From Coleofasciculus sp. FACHB-1120 (GTDB lineage: Bacteria > Cyanobacteriota > Cyanobacteriia > Cyanobacteriales > FACHB-T130): DNA of 64,000 nucleotides. A program made the translations under genes and the position numbers. Position 1 is the stretch's first letter, and the number at the start of each line of letters is the position of its first letter. Below, in pieces: positions 47,796 to 57,236 of the stretch. The stretch spans positions 62,001 through 126,000 of the forward strand of contig NZ_JACJTV010000012.1 of NCBI RefSeq assembly GCF_014698845.1, in the 5' to 3' direction. The notes under the pieces are model-generated. The model was given only the letters and a program-made list of their open reading frames with translations, was not told the DNA's origin and ran no database searches.

Positions 47796-48254
47796 ATGCG
47801 ATATTTTGCCGAAGTGCAAAAAAATGAATCATCGGGCAGTCTGGAATTGCGAATCCTAGCTGAGCAAACCTCTGACAATATCTGGGCAGTGGTGGAGAAG
47901 GAATCTGTCGTTCCTGCCGCTGAGATTCCATCCTTAAGTGAAGGTTTGTTGGTTCTGGCAGACCTTGGTGAGAATCAGCAGATTCTAAGTATCCACGAAG
48001 CCAAAAACTGGGTTCTGGATTTAGTGCAGCAGTACCTGACCAGTAGCATTACTCCCGCTTTTTTGCAGCAGGAAGCAGAACGCGCTGAACACTGGCGGCA
48101 AGACCTTACATTACAAAGCCAGGAATTGGCTCGCAAAAATTTGGAAATGGAAGCGCGTCGCGAACAAATCCAAACTTTAGAACAAGAACTCGAACAGAAA
48201 AAAAAGCAACTAGAAACCTTAGAAGCAGACCTAAAAAAGAGAGGCAGCAACTAG
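47796..48254 (+). CDS. Conserved coiled-coil protein, unknown function
   Basis: 152 residues, ATG at 47796. The first 70 residues (MRYFAEVQKNESSGSLELRIL, LLVLADLGENQQILSIHEA) seem globular, followed by a strong coiled coil of about 55 residues (ARREQIQTLEQELEQKKKQL). No motif of known function. It follows valS by 168 bp and is convergent with the antiporter gene. Confidence 0.75.
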   Translation: MRYFAEVQKNESSGSLELRILAEQTSDNIWAVVEKESVVPAAEIPSLSEGLLVLADLGENQQILSIHEAKNWVLDLVQQYLTSSITPAFLQQEAERAEHWRQDLTLQSQELARKNLEMEARREQIQTLEQELEQKKKQLETLEADLKKRGSN

Positions 48255-48372
48255 AGGGAACGCCGCATCAGGGGACATTTACAATCAACACAACACTTCC
48301 GGGATAAAGAACCCGAACCCCCAACCCCACCCCTGACAGGGCATGGGTAGGGCAGAATTGAAAAACCAAAAA

Positions 48373-50490
48373 CTAACTTAAAACATTATCGTTAGCAACC
48401 CTTGACGATGGCTTGGGGAGAAGGACGCCCGTGGTGGTTCGTTGCGGCTCCCCTAACAGCACTACAGAGCAAGCGAGATGCTGAACCAGTTGGGTCGTGA
48501 CATCGCTAACTTCCAGACCGCCCGCAGTGCGGTATCGTAGCGATCGCAAGACAATTAAATCAAAAGAGCGAGCTGCATTAAGAATCGCTTGCGCCACATT
48601 CTCATGCTTAATCACTTCAATCTCAAAGTTCGTGTTCGGTGCCCACTTCGAGGCGACAAGAGACAGTTGCGATCGCGTCCACGCTACCTTAGCATCCGAA
48701 GTTCTAGTATTGCAGACGTGTAACAACGTTACCTGAGCTTGATTGGAATCGGCTAGAATTTTCGCAAACCGTAACGGTTGTGTCCCTTGCCCCGTCAAGT
48801 TTTCCACCGGCACCAAAATGCGGTGAAAATTCAGAGGCGAATCCAAAAGGCGTGTCACCACAACTGGACAATGGGACGCCCACAGCACGCTATCAATCAC
48901 ATTGCCAAACAAACGCGCCCTGAAGCCCGTCCGTTTGCCCCAGCCCATCACAATTAAACTCGCTTTTTGTTCGCGGCTGGCGCGGCTAATTCCGCGAGCA
49001 ATGTCGTCATCAAGCCGCAGTAACGGCTCAGTTCTCACACCCAGTTCGCCAGCGAGTTCCGTGGCTCGATCCAGAAGCATCTCACTCCGTTGGAACGCGG
49101 CTTCCATCTGCGGTGCGTCCATCTGAGCATTTGTTGTCGTAATGGCTAAAGGCACAATTCGTCCAGCTTCATGCCGCGCCAATAGCGCCGCCATTTCCAT
49201 CAAATACTTCTCAGTCTGCGGATTGTATACAGGTACAACCACTGTAAAGGGACGGTCTGCTAATGCTTTTTCTCCCTCCAGGTGGGTTGTCTCGCTTCCA
49301 ATTGGCTCAGCTTCCGTTACGGTTAATCCAGGTGCGAACCGACTGGTAATCACAGGTCCTAGCGTTGCCGTCACCAGCATTAAGACAATAACACTGTTTA
49401 AAACCTCTTCTGTTAGTAGTCCAACCCGGTAGCCAACGAGAGTAGCAGCCAGCGTTGCCGCCACCTGCGGTAGCGACAGCGACCACATCACGAGCATCTC
49501 GCGCCAGTTGTAGCGGTAGACGAATTTAGCCAACAGAGCCGCTAAAAACTTACTACTAATCAAACCCACCACAATCGCTAGCGTTAGCCAGATAGAGCTG
49601 AGCGTTTTAATAAAAGCTGGGATATCAATTAGTAGCCCCATATCCACAAAGAAAATCGGGATAAACAGGACGCTTCCGACAAAAACTACCTTTTCCTTTA
49701 CTTGCCCTTCTCCCACGACATCATTCACCGCCAGACCGGCAAGGAAAGCTCCGACAATTTTTTCCACCCCAATTAGCTGGGCACCCAACGCCGCAAGAAA
49801 TAGTGCCAGAAGTACAAACAAAAATTGATTGCCTTCTTCTTGCCCAGTGCGTCGGAAAAACTCTCGACCCGCCCAATCAAAGCCAAACAAAATGACGGCC
49901 GAGTAGACAATCAACGACCCAAAAAGGGTGAACAGCTTCACAATCGTGAAGTCACCCCCATGAATTCCCACACAAACAGCCAATACCAGTAGAGCGCCAA
50001 CATCAGTGAAGATGGTTGCTCCAATTGTCACCGTGACGGCTTCGTTCCCCACAACGCCGAGACGACTCACAATCGGGTAAGCCAAGAGGGTATGGGAGGC
50101 AAACAGAGAGCCGATCAAAATTGAAGCGTTCCAGTCAAAGTTGAATACACGCCCCACAATTGTTCCCATAATTAGGGGCACTAAAAAGGTAAACGTGCCA
50201 AAACCGGCAGAGCGATGCTTCGTTTTGCGGAACTGTTCAATGTCAACTTCTAGCCCTGCCACAAACATCAGGTAAACTAACCCGATATCTGATAGCAGCT
50301 TCATCGTCTCTGATTCTTTCTGAAGCAGCTGCAACCCATTAGGCCCAAGAACCACTCCCGCTACCAGCAAACCAACCAGTCCTGGCAGTCGCAGCCGCTC
50401 AAAAAAGATGGGCACGGTCAAGATGACTACTAGCAAAAGAGCGAAGGGAACGATTGGTTCCTTTCGGAACACTTCCAAAATTGGTTCCAT
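48373..50490 (-). CDS. Cation:proton antiporter (CPA2/Kef-like) with two USP-like domains
   Basis: 705 residues from the ATG at 50490; a frame to 50562 reaches into a palindrome and is less likely. The membrane part has about 12 helices and the family patterns FFERLRLPGLVGLLVAGVVL, LVYLMFVAGLEVDIEQF, FASHTLLAYPIVSRLG and the ion-site region GATIFTDVGALLVLAV. The last 280 residues form two tandem universal-stress-like domains (FTVVVPVYNPQTEKYLMEMA; ILVPVENLTGQGTQPLRFAK), with nucleotide-binding-like loops such as VMGWGKRTGFRARLFGNVID. Expected at the plasma or thylakoid membrane, exchanging Na+/K+ for H+. No KTN/TrkA domain; USP domains may sense adenine nucleotides. Confidence 0.9.
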   Translation of the reverse strand: MEPILEVFRKEPIVPFALLLVVILTVPIFFERLRLPGLVGLLVAGVVLGPNGLQLLQKESETMKLLSDIGLVYLMFVAGLEVDIEQFRKTKHRSAGFGTFTFLVPLIMGTIVGRVFNFDWNASILIGSLFASHTLLAYPIVSRLGVVGNEAVTVTIGATIFTDVGALLVLAVCVGIHGGDFTIVKLFTLFGSLIVYSAVILFGFDWAGREFFRRTGQEEGNQFLFVLLALFLAALGAQLIGVEKIVGAFLAGLAVNDVVGEGQVKEKVVFVGSVLFIPIFFVDMGLLIDIPAFIKTLSSIWLTLAIVVGLISSKFLAALLAKFVYRYNWREMLVMWSLSLPQVAATLAATLVGYRVGLLTEEVLNSVIVLMLVTATLGPVITSRFAPGLTVTEAEPIGSETTHLEGEKALADRPFTVVVPVYNPQTEKYLMEMAALLARHEAGRIVPLAITTTNAQMDAPQMEAAFQRSEMLLDRATELAGELGVRTEPLLRLDDDIARGISRASREQKASLIVMGWGKRTGFRARLFGNVIDSVLWASHCPVVVTRLLDSPLNFHRILVPVENLTGQGTQPLRFAKILADSNQAQVTLLHVCNTRTSDAKVAWTRSQLSLVASKWAPNTNFEIEVIKHENVAQAILNAARSFDLIVLRSLRYRTAGGLEVSDVTTQLVQHLACSVVLLGEPQRTTTGVLLPKPSSRVANDNVLS

Positions 50491-50520
50491 AAATAGCGGC
50501 TTGGAGATGAGTTTGAAGCA

Positions 50521-50562
50521 ATGCTTCCAAAACTCAGCATCGATGCTGAGTTTTGGAAGCAT
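50521..50562. repeat. Perfect 42-bp palindrome in the antiporter leader
   Basis: The 42 bases read identically on both strands, ATGCTTCCAAAACTCAGCAT + CG + ATGCTGAGTTTTGGAAGCAT, with no interrupting bases. It ends 30 bp upstream of the antiporter ATG. There is no adjoining T-run, so it is not a typical terminator. The remaining gap to 50812 has no supported gene. Confidence 0.95.
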
Positions 50563-50812
50563 GGTGGTATCACTGGAGACATCCTACAGAAAAACCGTTT
50601 TTTGCGCCCTACCCTAAAGAAATAGGGGTACAGGGTGCAGTAGATTCAGTATATTTTGGATCTTATTTTGGATCTATGAAGGCACCCAACGGAAAGGTGC
50701 TTGACGGAAGTAGAGTTGCAGAAGCTTTTATGCCCTTAAGCGCCAAGGACGGATATTTCGAGGACAAGACACCTTTAATTCTGAGGCGTTAAGCTTCTAA
50801 GGTATCTGCTAC

Positions 50813-51481
50813 CTATAAACGGATTTGGCTCAAGATATACCTCAAACGGTCGTAGTCGTCCTTGAGAAGGACGCTGAGGGTTCGTCCTGCCTTTACTAAC
50901 CAGTCACGGTCAGCCTTGCGTAGTTGATAAATTTCTCGAATCGCTGCTGCAATCAGCGCCTCCACGGGCGCACCCATAACCTGCAATAAGGTTCTTAAGA
51001 AATCCATCTGTTCGCTGAAGTGAACAATTTCGTCCGGTTCGCATTGATAAACCGCTTGATGAATTTGCGGCGGACGAGGCGGCAGGTACTGATAAATCGT
51101 TCCACCGAGTCGCTTAGAACCATTGACCCCTTGATGGGTGGCTTCAAACCCAACAATTGCAGCGCGGAACTCAGTTTTCAGCATGGCAAATATTTGGGGT
51201 TGCTGCTCTCGCAGTTCCTGCAATGATAACCCCAAAGCTCTTGCCCGGTGAATGGAATCAATTGGGCTGGTCGCCGCATGATAAACAACAGCAAAGACGA
51301 GGTTTCCCGACTCTTCATCTGTAGCCTTAACCCAGCTGCCAAAGGCTGGCATGACGGGGAAGCTCAAGTCTTCCGGATCGAGACACTGTGCCAGGAATTC
51401 AGTCGTTGCCGTCTCAATCACCTCAGCAATATGGTTGGCGGGGCGATCGCCTGTGGCAAACTGTGGCAGGGGAAGTCGCAT
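50813..51481 (-). CDS. HAS-barrel-like conserved cyanobacterial protein
   Basis: 222 residues. The N-terminal half (HIAEVIETATTEFLAQCLDP, PAFGSWVKATDEESGNLVFAV, DSIHRARALGLSLQELREQQPQIF) resembles the HAS-barrel domain that in other bacteria is fused to or next to HerA-type helicases; here no HerA domain is present. The C-terminal half is helical. Function unknown; family assignment from memory and moderate only. It lies 118 bp upstream on the coding strand from ndhS but with independent repeats between. Confidence 0.65.
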   Translation of the reverse strand: MRLPLPQFATGDRPANHIAEVIETATTEFLAQCLDPEDLSFPVMPAFGSWVKATDEESGNLVFAVVYHAATSPIDSIHRARALGLSLQELREQQPQIFAMLKTEFRAAIVGFEATHQGVNGSKRLGGTIYQYLPPRPPQIHQAVYQCEPDEIVHFSEQMDFLRTLLQVMGAPVEALIAAAIREIYQLRKADRDWLVKAGRTLSVLLKDDYDRLRYILSQIRL

Positions 51482-51531
51482 ATTTTTAGTAATGGATAAT
51501 TGGCAATGGGTAATCTAATCAGTAATTCATG

Positions 51532-51567
51532 ATTCAGGGTTCATTGCGGAAGGATGATGAACCTTGA
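51532..51567. repeat. Hairpin between ndhS and the HAS-barrel-like gene
   Basis: TTCAGGGTTCAT and ATGAACCTTGAA pair over 12 positions with a single mismatch and a 12-base loop. It may end the transcript from ndhS on the minus strand. Confidence 0.5.
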
Positions 51568-51599
51568 ACCATGACGAATCAATTACTCTTTTCCCAATC

Positions 51600-51797
51600 T
51601 TATTTGGCTTTTTTGCGACCCGCTGTTGTCTGGGCAAGTTCTAATTCTGATAGTTGGAAGGTGACTAGTTTATCCCAATTTCCTCCTTCAAATAGAACTG
51701 CTGCCTTGCCCTCGCTAACCCTTTGGACTAGCCCTTTATAGCCGTAGTAGATATCGTTAGTATTCTTTACTTGAACAGCGGCTCCAGGCAGAATCAT
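51600..51797 (-). CDS. ndhS: NAD(P)H-quinone oxidoreductase subunit S
   Basis: 65 residues, normal for cyanobacterial NdhS. Binds ferredoxin at the peripheral arm of the photosynthetic NDH-1 complex on the thylakoid membrane. The SH3-like signature is [38 protein letters not shown] and [13 protein letters not shown]. Single gene. It lies 95 bp from the end of rodA, separated by a repeat hairpin. Confidence 0.92.
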   Translation of the reverse strand: MILPGAAVQVKNTNDIYYGYKGLVQRVSEGKAAVLFEGGNWDKLVTFQLSELELAQTTAGRKKAK

Positions 51798-51845
51798 GAT
51801 TTTTTCTCGGTTAAGTTTTCTTTTATTAGCTTAATAGCAGTTAGC

Positions 51846-51886
51846 TGTCATTCGTCATATCAAATGAGTGATGTATGATGAATGAC
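51846..51886. repeat. GTCATTCGTCATA inverted repeat
   Basis: GTCATTCGTCATA and TATGATGAATGAC pair over 13 positions (one G-T) with a 15-base loop. Related in sequence to the GTCATTAG elements at 38147 and 59341. Sits just after the rodA stop and may act as its terminator. Confidence 0.6.
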
Positions 51887-51892
51887 CAAAAG

Positions 51893-53146
51893 CTAGAACT
51901 TCAATCGGTGCCGATAATTTGCTACAGACTCTACAATCCCCAGCGCCAAAAAATTCTTTAACATCGCCGAACGACCATAACTAATCCAGGGAAGGGGAAT
52001 GCCAGTTACGGGTGCAAGTCCCATCGTCATGCCGAGGTTAACGACCACCTGAAACACAATCATCGATAAGACGCCGATGGCTAATAGAGAACCGAAGTTG
52101 TCTTTGGCGTTTTGGGCAATAATCACCAAGCGCAGGCAGATCACCCAAAAGATAAATAGCATAAACAAACTGCCTGCAAGACCAAGTTCTTCCCCAATTG
52201 CAGAGAAAATGAAGTCAGTGTGCTGTTCCGGAATAAAGTTAAGTTGGGTTTGGGTTCCCTTGTGAAGTCCTCGTCCCCAGAATTCGCCTGCGCCAATGGC
52301 AATTCGAGATTGGATGAGGTGGTATCCGCCACCGAGAGGGTCTAGATCCGGATTAAGGAACAAAATCAATCTGTCTTTTTGATAGTCTTTCAACACTCCC
52401 CAGAAGATTTGTCCTAACTCGCCTCCCACCAAGTTGACGACAATCGCTCCGATGGCACCTGACAAGGGCCACGGTAAGGTTCGCCAACCAATAATGCCCA
52501 TGATTGCCGTCCAGATGAACCATCCGGGCATAAAGATGTTAAATAAGATAGCCGAAATCACCGGAGAAGCTAGCAGGATTAGCCAACCAGGATTGGCATT
52601 CCCCCAGTAGAGCATACCTAACACGATCGCTCCAAACACCAAGGAGGTTCCTAGGTCGGGCTGCACAAATACTAAAATCCAGGGAACCGCAGTCACGCCC
52701 AAAGCTCTCAAAACAGCGGGAATCGTGGAGGCTGGTCGAGCATGGAGAATAGCAGCTAGGGTGATAATTACGCCTAATTTGGCAAATTCAGAGGGTTGAA
52801 TGTTAAAGCTGCCGATAGTAATCCATCGTTGGGCACCTTTGGCGGAGGTACCAATAATCATCACCCCGATCAGGGACAAATTGGTGATGGCATAAAGAAC
52901 CCAGTGCCACTGGAGCAGGTTTTCATAACGCGATCGCGCGATAAACATCGCCACTGCCAAACCAATACCGCCCATCAGCCAGTGCCACCACCAGTCGGTC
53001 AATCCCTGGTTAAGTTCGGCACTGCGGATCATTACCCCGCCAAAAATGGTGAGACCAACAGTCAGTATCAGTAGCAGCCAATCTACCTCCTGCCAAGGCG
53101 AGAGCAGTGATCGCCAGCGAAAACCAGTTAGTGACTTATGCAACAT
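51893..53146 (-). CDS. rodA: Rod shape-determining protein RodA
   Basis: SEDS-family peptidoglycan glycosyltransferase of the elongasome. 417 residues, about 10 membrane helices. Conserved features: GGIGLAVAMFIARSRYENLL, a QPSEFAKLGVIITLAAIL segment, VQPDLGTSLVFGAIVLGML, QSRIAIGAGEFWGRGLHKGTQ and the C-terminal TGIPLPWISYGRSAML. ATG at 53146. Followed downstream by its partner in gene order only in the sense that a terminator separates it from mrp. Confidence 0.95.
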   Translation of the reverse strand: MLHKSLTGFRWRSLLSPWQEVDWLLLILTVGLTIFGGVMIRSAELNQGLTDWWWHWLMGGIGLAVAMFIARSRYENLLQWHWVLYAITNLSLIGVMIIGTSAKGAQRWITIGSFNIQPSEFAKLGVIITLAAILHARPASTIPAVLRALGVTAVPWILVFVQPDLGTSLVFGAIVLGMLYWGNANPGWLILLASPVISAILFNIFMPGWFIWTAIMGIIGWRTLPWPLSGAIGAIVVNLVGGELGQIFWGVLKDYQKDRLILFLNPDLDPLGGGYHLIQSRIAIGAGEFWGRGLHKGTQTQLNFIPEQHTDFIFSAIGEELGLAGSLFMLFIFWVICLRLVIIAQNAKDNFGSLLAIGVLSMIVFQVVVNLGMTMGLAPVTGIPLPWISYGRSAMLKNFLALGIVESVANYRHRLKF

Positions 53147-53172
53147 TGCTAAACAATTAAAAATTAAAAGTT

Positions 53173-53216
53173 AAAAATTAAAAAGGCAAATTTTTTACTT
53201 TACCTTTTTAATTTTT
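53173..53216 (-). terminator. Terminator-like AT-rich hairpin after mrp
   Basis: AAAAATTAAAAAGG (53173-53186) and CCTTTTTAATTTTT (53203-53216) form a perfect 14-bp stem with a 16-base loop just past the mrp stop on the minus strand. Similar in sequence to 32494-32543. Confidence 0.7.
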
Positions 53217-53217
53217 C

Positions 53218-54282
53218 TTAAGTTAAGGCAGCGACAGAAACTTTGCCCGCGATCGCTTGAGCGATCGCCATCAGCGCTTTGGCAGAAGCCGACTCTGGAT
53301 CGGCAACCACAATGGGCACTCCTGCATCGCCCCCCTCTCGCACGGGCATTTCTAGCGGTACGCATCCCAGCAACGGCACGCCGAGTTCTTGCGCCATCTT
53401 TTCACCGCCTCCAGAGCCAAAAATGTCATACTGCTTATCGGGCATATCCGGCGGAATAAAATAACTCATATTTTCCACCATTCCCAACACGGATACTCCC
53501 AACTGCTGGAACATCTTCAAGCCCTTGCGCGAATCCAACAAAGCCACCGTCTGCGGCGTCGTCACAATGACTACTCCAGCCATTGGCACCGCCTGCGCTA
53601 GCGTTAACTGGGCATCTCCAGTGCCGGGGGGCATATCCACAATCAAATAATCTAGTTCGCCCCACTGTACTTGGTAGAGAAACTGGCGAATAATTCCATT
53701 CAGCATGGGTCCCCGCCAGATCACCGGCTGATCCTTGTCAATCAAAAACCCCATCGAAACTAATTTGACGCCATAGTTAAAAGCGGGTTCCAACTCTTCA
53801 CCATTGGCACCTTGCCGCACGCTTATCTTGGCGTCTGACAATCCCAGCATTGTCGGGTCATTAGGCCCATAAATATCCGCATCAATCAGACCGACTTTAG
53901 CTCCTAAATGTGCTAAAGCCACTGCCACATTCACCGCTACAGTACTTTTTCCCACACCGCCCTTGCCACTAGAAATCGCGATGATATTCTTTACACCAGA
54001 AATTCCAGCGCGATCCGGAAGCGATTTTTGTTGGGGTGTCTCAGCGGTGACATCCACCACGACATCTGTCACTTCTGGTAAATTTTTCTTGAGCGCCTGT
54101 TCGCACTCTTCCACAATGAACTGGCGCAACGGACAGGCGGGTGTTGTCAGCACCAGAGTGAAGCTGACTTTTCCGGAGTCAATTTGCACATTGCGAATCA
54201 TGTTCAACTCGACCAAACTCTTACGGAGTTCGGGATCTTGCACGGGTCGCAATACTTCTAAAACTGAGCTGGCATCAAGCAT
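53218..54282 (-). CDS. mrp: Mrp/ApbC-type iron-sulfur carrier ATPase
   Basis: Scaffold/carrier for Fe-S clusters. 354 residues from the ATG at 54282, giving MLDASSVLEVLRPVQDPELR; the frame to 54354 is not needed. The N-terminal 90 residues are a DUF59/MIP18 domain (LRKSLVELNMIRNVQID). The ATPase has the deviant Walker A SGKGGVGKST, Walker switch DADIYGPNDPTML and MPPGTGDAQLTL. The usual CxxC of the family is not obvious in the C-terminal region (YFIPPDMPDKQYDIFGSGGG stands where a CxxC motif often occurs), so cluster ligation may differ. Confidence 0.93.
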   Translation of the reverse strand: MLDASSVLEVLRPVQDPELRKSLVELNMIRNVQIDSGKVSFTLVLTTPACPLRQFIVEECEQALKKNLPEVTDVVVDVTAETPQQKSLPDRAGISGVKNIIAISSGKGGVGKSTVAVNVAVALAHLGAKVGLIDADIYGPNDPTMLGLSDAKISVRQGANGEELEPAFNYGVKLVSMGFLIDKDQPVIWRGPMLNGIIRQFLYQVQWGELDYLIVDMPPGTGDAQLTLAQAVPMAGVVIVTTPQTVALLDSRKGLKMFQQLGVSVLGMVENMSYFIPPDMPDKQYDIFGSGGGEKMAQELGVPLLGCVPLEMPVREGGDAGVPIVVADPESASAKALMAIAQAIAGKVSVAALT

Positions 54283-54516
54283 AACTAGGTTACTTGCATT
54301 CCTTATCCCAGATATTGCAACTGGGACAAAACGATCGGGGTTCTCTCTCTTCAAGTATCTTAACGGTTTGCTTGCAGCGATCGCGCTATCCAGTTCAGGT
54401 TCTAATTTTGGATTGCTAATTACGAATTAGGAATTGATAACTCCCTCTGTTTGCCTCTCCCTCTCTCCTGAAACCTATAGTCTCAGTTCTCAGTCCTAAC
54501 TCCTCAATCCTCTTGC

Positions 54517-55008
54517 CTAGCCTTGAGCTTGTAAACCGACTTCTTCGGCAGCTTGGGCTAATTCACTGGCAACACGGGCCGAATAAGAGCCAATCATCCA
54601 CCAAATTAAAGGTGACAACCAACCGCGCAACGTCACTGAATAAGATACATACGTGCCGCAGACAGTGGATTCTACCTGGTAAGTCACCCGTTTCTCAACT
54701 CCTGGGATTGCCAGCATTCTCACACTGAGTAACTCACAGGGACGGACGCGCTCAACAAAAACCCGAATAGGAATTGGTAGCCAGCGCGTGACTACCTTGT
54801 AAATCAGTCCCGGTTTGGCAATCAACCCGCTGGGGACATTGGTGCTGGCAAGTAGAGGATGCCATGATACATCGCCCAGATTGATTAATTTTTGCCACAG
54901 GACATCCACCGAAGCAGAGCTTACGGCGCGGTAAGTCCGAACCAGGGAAAACTTAAAGAAAAAACCCTCTCGCCTAGCGATAAACTTTAAGGAAAAATTG
55001 AGAATCAC
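54517..55008 (-). CDS. SRPBCC-fold protein
   Basis: 163 residues. Predicted START/Bet v1-type fold with a hydrophobic cavity (VDVLWQKLINLGDVSWHPLL, VFVERVRPCELLSVRM, VTYQVESTVCGTYVSYSV) of the SRPBCC/polyketide-cyclase type. Ligand unknown. ATG at 55008 overlaps by 4 bp a weak 110-codon frame that is not accepted. Confidence 0.7.
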   Translation of the reverse strand: MILNFSLKFIARREGFFFKFSLVRTYRAVSSASVDVLWQKLINLGDVSWHPLLASTNVPSGLIAKPGLIYKVVTRWLPIPIRVFVERVRPCELLSVRMLAIPGVEKRVTYQVESTVCGTYVSYSVTLRGWLSPLIWWMIGSYSARVASELAQAAEEVGLQAQG

Positions 55009-55132
55009 AACACTCCTCCTCGCAGCGAGTTTTCAAGGGAACTTATTACTTTAAGCCAAGGGATCAACAGGTAGCATCCCCCTGTAGGATATTTCGAGAG
55101 TAGCCTGTAGACGCTTTCTTCAAGTATGTTGC

Positions 55133-55183
55133 TTGGGTTCAGACAGACCCGATTATGCTGTTTGGGTTCAGGCAGACCCGATT
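55133..55183. repeat. 22-bp direct repeat, two copies
   Basis: TTGGGTTCAG(A/G)CAGACCCGATT occurs at 55133-55154 and 55162-55183, 29 bp apart with one mismatch. Each copy contains a GGGT/ACCC mini-hairpin. It lies upstream of hemF on the plus strand. Confidence 0.75.
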
Positions 55184-55406
55184 TAAGATAGGCTGTAAGT
55201 TCCCCGGCGATCGCATAGAGTTGAGTGCTTTGACCCGATAAAAGCGGCTCACCCTCACCCCGAAAAGCAAGCTGACGTGGTACAAGCGATCGCCTGCGTA
55301 CAAGCTGATATCTGGGTAAACTCAGGCGAACTCCCATCCCGATTTATTCAATTCAATACCTTTTGCCTTTCCCAATCGCTTTTGTGAACAATATTGACTT
55401 GAGATT

Positions 55407-56453
55407 ATGACAGCTTTTCAGACGGACGTAACTACTTCTGCTAAGGTTTTGCCCCCAGATGACTCGAAAGCTAGGGTCAGCCAGTTTATGCAGCAGCTGC
55501 AAGACCAAATCTGCGAAGGTTTGGAACAACTGGATGGAGTTGGGAAATTTCAACAAGATGCCTGGGAACGAGAAGAAGGCGGCGGCGGTCGTTCCCGCGT
55601 CCTCCGCGAGGGCGCAGTTTTTGAACAGGGTGGGGTTAATTTTTCTGAAGTCTGGGGTCAACAGTTACCTCCGTCGATTCTGGCACAACGCCCAGAGGCG
55701 GCTGGGCACGGCTTTTATGCGACTGGCACCTCAATGGTGTTGCATCCGCGAAATCCCTACGTCCCCACCGTTCACCTCAATTATCGCTACTTTGAGGCAG
55801 GGCCAGTTTGGTGGTTTGGCGGCGGGATCGATTTAACCCCTTACTACCCATTTGCAGAAGATGTCGCCCAATTTCACCGCACTTTAAAGCAAGCCTGCGA
55901 TGCCCACCACCCAGAGTACTACCCCACGTTTAAACTCTGGTGCGATGAATATTTTTATCTTAAGCATCGGCAAGAAACGCGGGGCGTTGGAGGACTCTTT
56001 TTTGACTATCAAGATGGTCAGGGAGCCTTGTATCGCGGTCCGCACGCCGATGGTCCAGCCGCTGTTTACAGCAACCAAGTGGGTACGCCAGAGCCTCGCA
56101 ACTGGGAAGATTTGTTCGCTTTTGTGCAGAATTGCGGTCAGACATTTTTACCAGCTTACGTTCCCATTGCCGAGCGGCGGCAAAAGATGGAATATAGCGA
56201 TCGCCAGCGGAATTTTCAGCTATATCGTCGCGGTCGCTATGTGGAATTTAACCTCGTCTACGACCGAGGCACCATTTTTGGTCTTCAGACGAACGGGCGC
56301 ACGGAGTCAATTCTGATGTCTTTACCGCCTCTGGTTCGCTGGGAATATGGCTATCAACCCGAACCGAACACCCCAGAAGCCGAGCTTTATGAAACTTTCT
56401 TAAAGCCGCAAGATTGGGCAAACTGGACCCGTCCTTCGGAATCGCCGGTCTGA
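55407..56453 (+). CDS. hemF: Aerobic coproporphyrinogen III oxidase
   Basis: Oxidative decarboxylation of coproporphyrinogen III to protoporphyrinogen IX in haem/chlorophyll synthesis, using O2. 348 residues. Signature sequences: [68 protein letters not shown] and the C-terminal [23 protein letters not shown] at 55407. Single gene followed 73 bp later by a STAS gene. Confidence 0.97.
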   Translation: MTAFQTDVTTSAKVLPPDDSKARVSQFMQQLQDQICEGLEQLDGVGKFQQDAWEREEGGGGRSRVLREGAVFEQGGVNFSEVWGQQLPPSILAQRPEAAGHGFYATGTSMVLHPRNPYVPTVHLNYRYFEAGPVWWFGGGIDLTPYYPFAEDVAQFHRTLKQACDAHHPEYYPTFKLWCDEYFYLKHRQETRGVGGLFFDYQDGQGALYRGPHADGPAAVYSNQVGTPEPRNWEDLFAFVQNCGQTFLPAYVPIAERRQKMEYSDRQRNFQLYRRGRYVEFNLVYDRGTIFGLQTNGRTESILMSLPPLVRWEYGYQPEPNTPEAELYETFLKPQDWANWTRPSESPV

Positions 56454-56526
56454 GTTAGACTACGGGAAAAATCCCGCTTTTGTCCCACCCGGTTGATATA
56501 CTTGCCCATCTCTGAGGTGAGTGTCC

Positions 56527-56949
56527 GTGCTTCACATCGACCAGAAAACCTACACGACCCAAAACGGCACGACGATTATCGTTTTGACACCAACAGGACG
56601 GCTGGATATTACCACAGCTTGGCAGTTTCGCGAGAAGTTACAGGAGTGTCTTTATACACTTAGTCGTCATGTGGTTGTGAATCTTGGGAGAGTGAATTTC
56701 ATTGATAGTTCTGGACTCACCTCATTGGTGGCAGGGATGCGAGATGCGGACAAAGTAAACGGGAGTTTCCGGCTTTGTAATTTGCTTCCAGCCGCCAAGG
56801 TAGTGCTGGAAGTCACCATGATGGATTCAGTATTGGAAATCTACGAGAACTGTAACGACTGCTTCAACTACCCAGATGCCCGTGGAAGAATCTCCTCCCC
56901 TAGAAAAGGAAGCGACCCCTTTTTCCCGGATACTGAAGCAGATTTGTGA
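56527..56949 (+). CDS. STAS-domain protein (anti-sigma factor antagonist-like), copy 1
   Basis: GTG at 56527 is preferred because it aligns with the start of the downstream copy and lies 6 bases after GAGGTGA; the GTG at 56521 is an alternative. The STAS core is GRLDITTAWQFREKLQEC, VVVNLGRVNFIDSSGLTSLV (with the phosphorylatable serine in DSSG) and DADKVNGSFRLC. In this copy the C-terminal end diverges after MMDSVLEIYEN to a Cys-containing tail (CNDCFNYPDARGRISS). Acts in partner-switching with Ser/Thr kinase and PP2C phosphatase in other bacteria; none is adjacent. Confidence 0.9.
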   Translation: MLHIDQKTYTTQNGTTIIVLTPTGRLDITTAWQFREKLQECLYTLSRHVVVNLGRVNFIDSSGLTSLVAGMRDADKVNGSFRLCNLLPAAKVVLEVTMMDSVLEIYENCNDCFNYPDARGRISSPRKGSDPFFPDTEADL

Positions 56950-57236
56950 CTGAGATGGGCATCTTCTCCCTGTAGGACTCTGAGTGCTATCTTCGTGGGT
57001 GTAGCAGCGGGCGATCGCGCAAATCCAGTCTTCGAGAAGCCGAATTTAATGTAATTTTTCTAAAGCTTTGCTTTAAGATTAGGCGAGCTGAAAGATTGGT
57101 AGCTCTAATCTCTGAGTTAGAGTTAGACTACTGAAAGCTCAAATCATGGGAGCAATCGTAGTAAAATGCGGCTCCTTTCTAGATATTAAATCTAGATATT
57201 AATTATAGACGGAGCTTCTGGAGCAAGGAGGTTTTG
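56950..57236. other. Gap between the two STAS genes
   Basis: Holds a tandem TCTAGATATTAA(A/T) repeat near 57177-57203 and a HIP1-like GGGCGATCGCGC. No coding frame. The promoter of the second STAS gene is probably here. Confidence 0.4.

Noticed and set aside
50553-50792. 79-codon plus frame near the antiporter start
   Set aside because: Starts with TTG inside the palindrome, has no ribosome site and no recognisable homologue.
55005-55337. 110-codon minus frame overlapping the SRPBCC gene start by 4 bp
   Set aside because: The product is unlike any family and includes the 22-bp direct repeat; likely non-coding upstream DNA of hemF.
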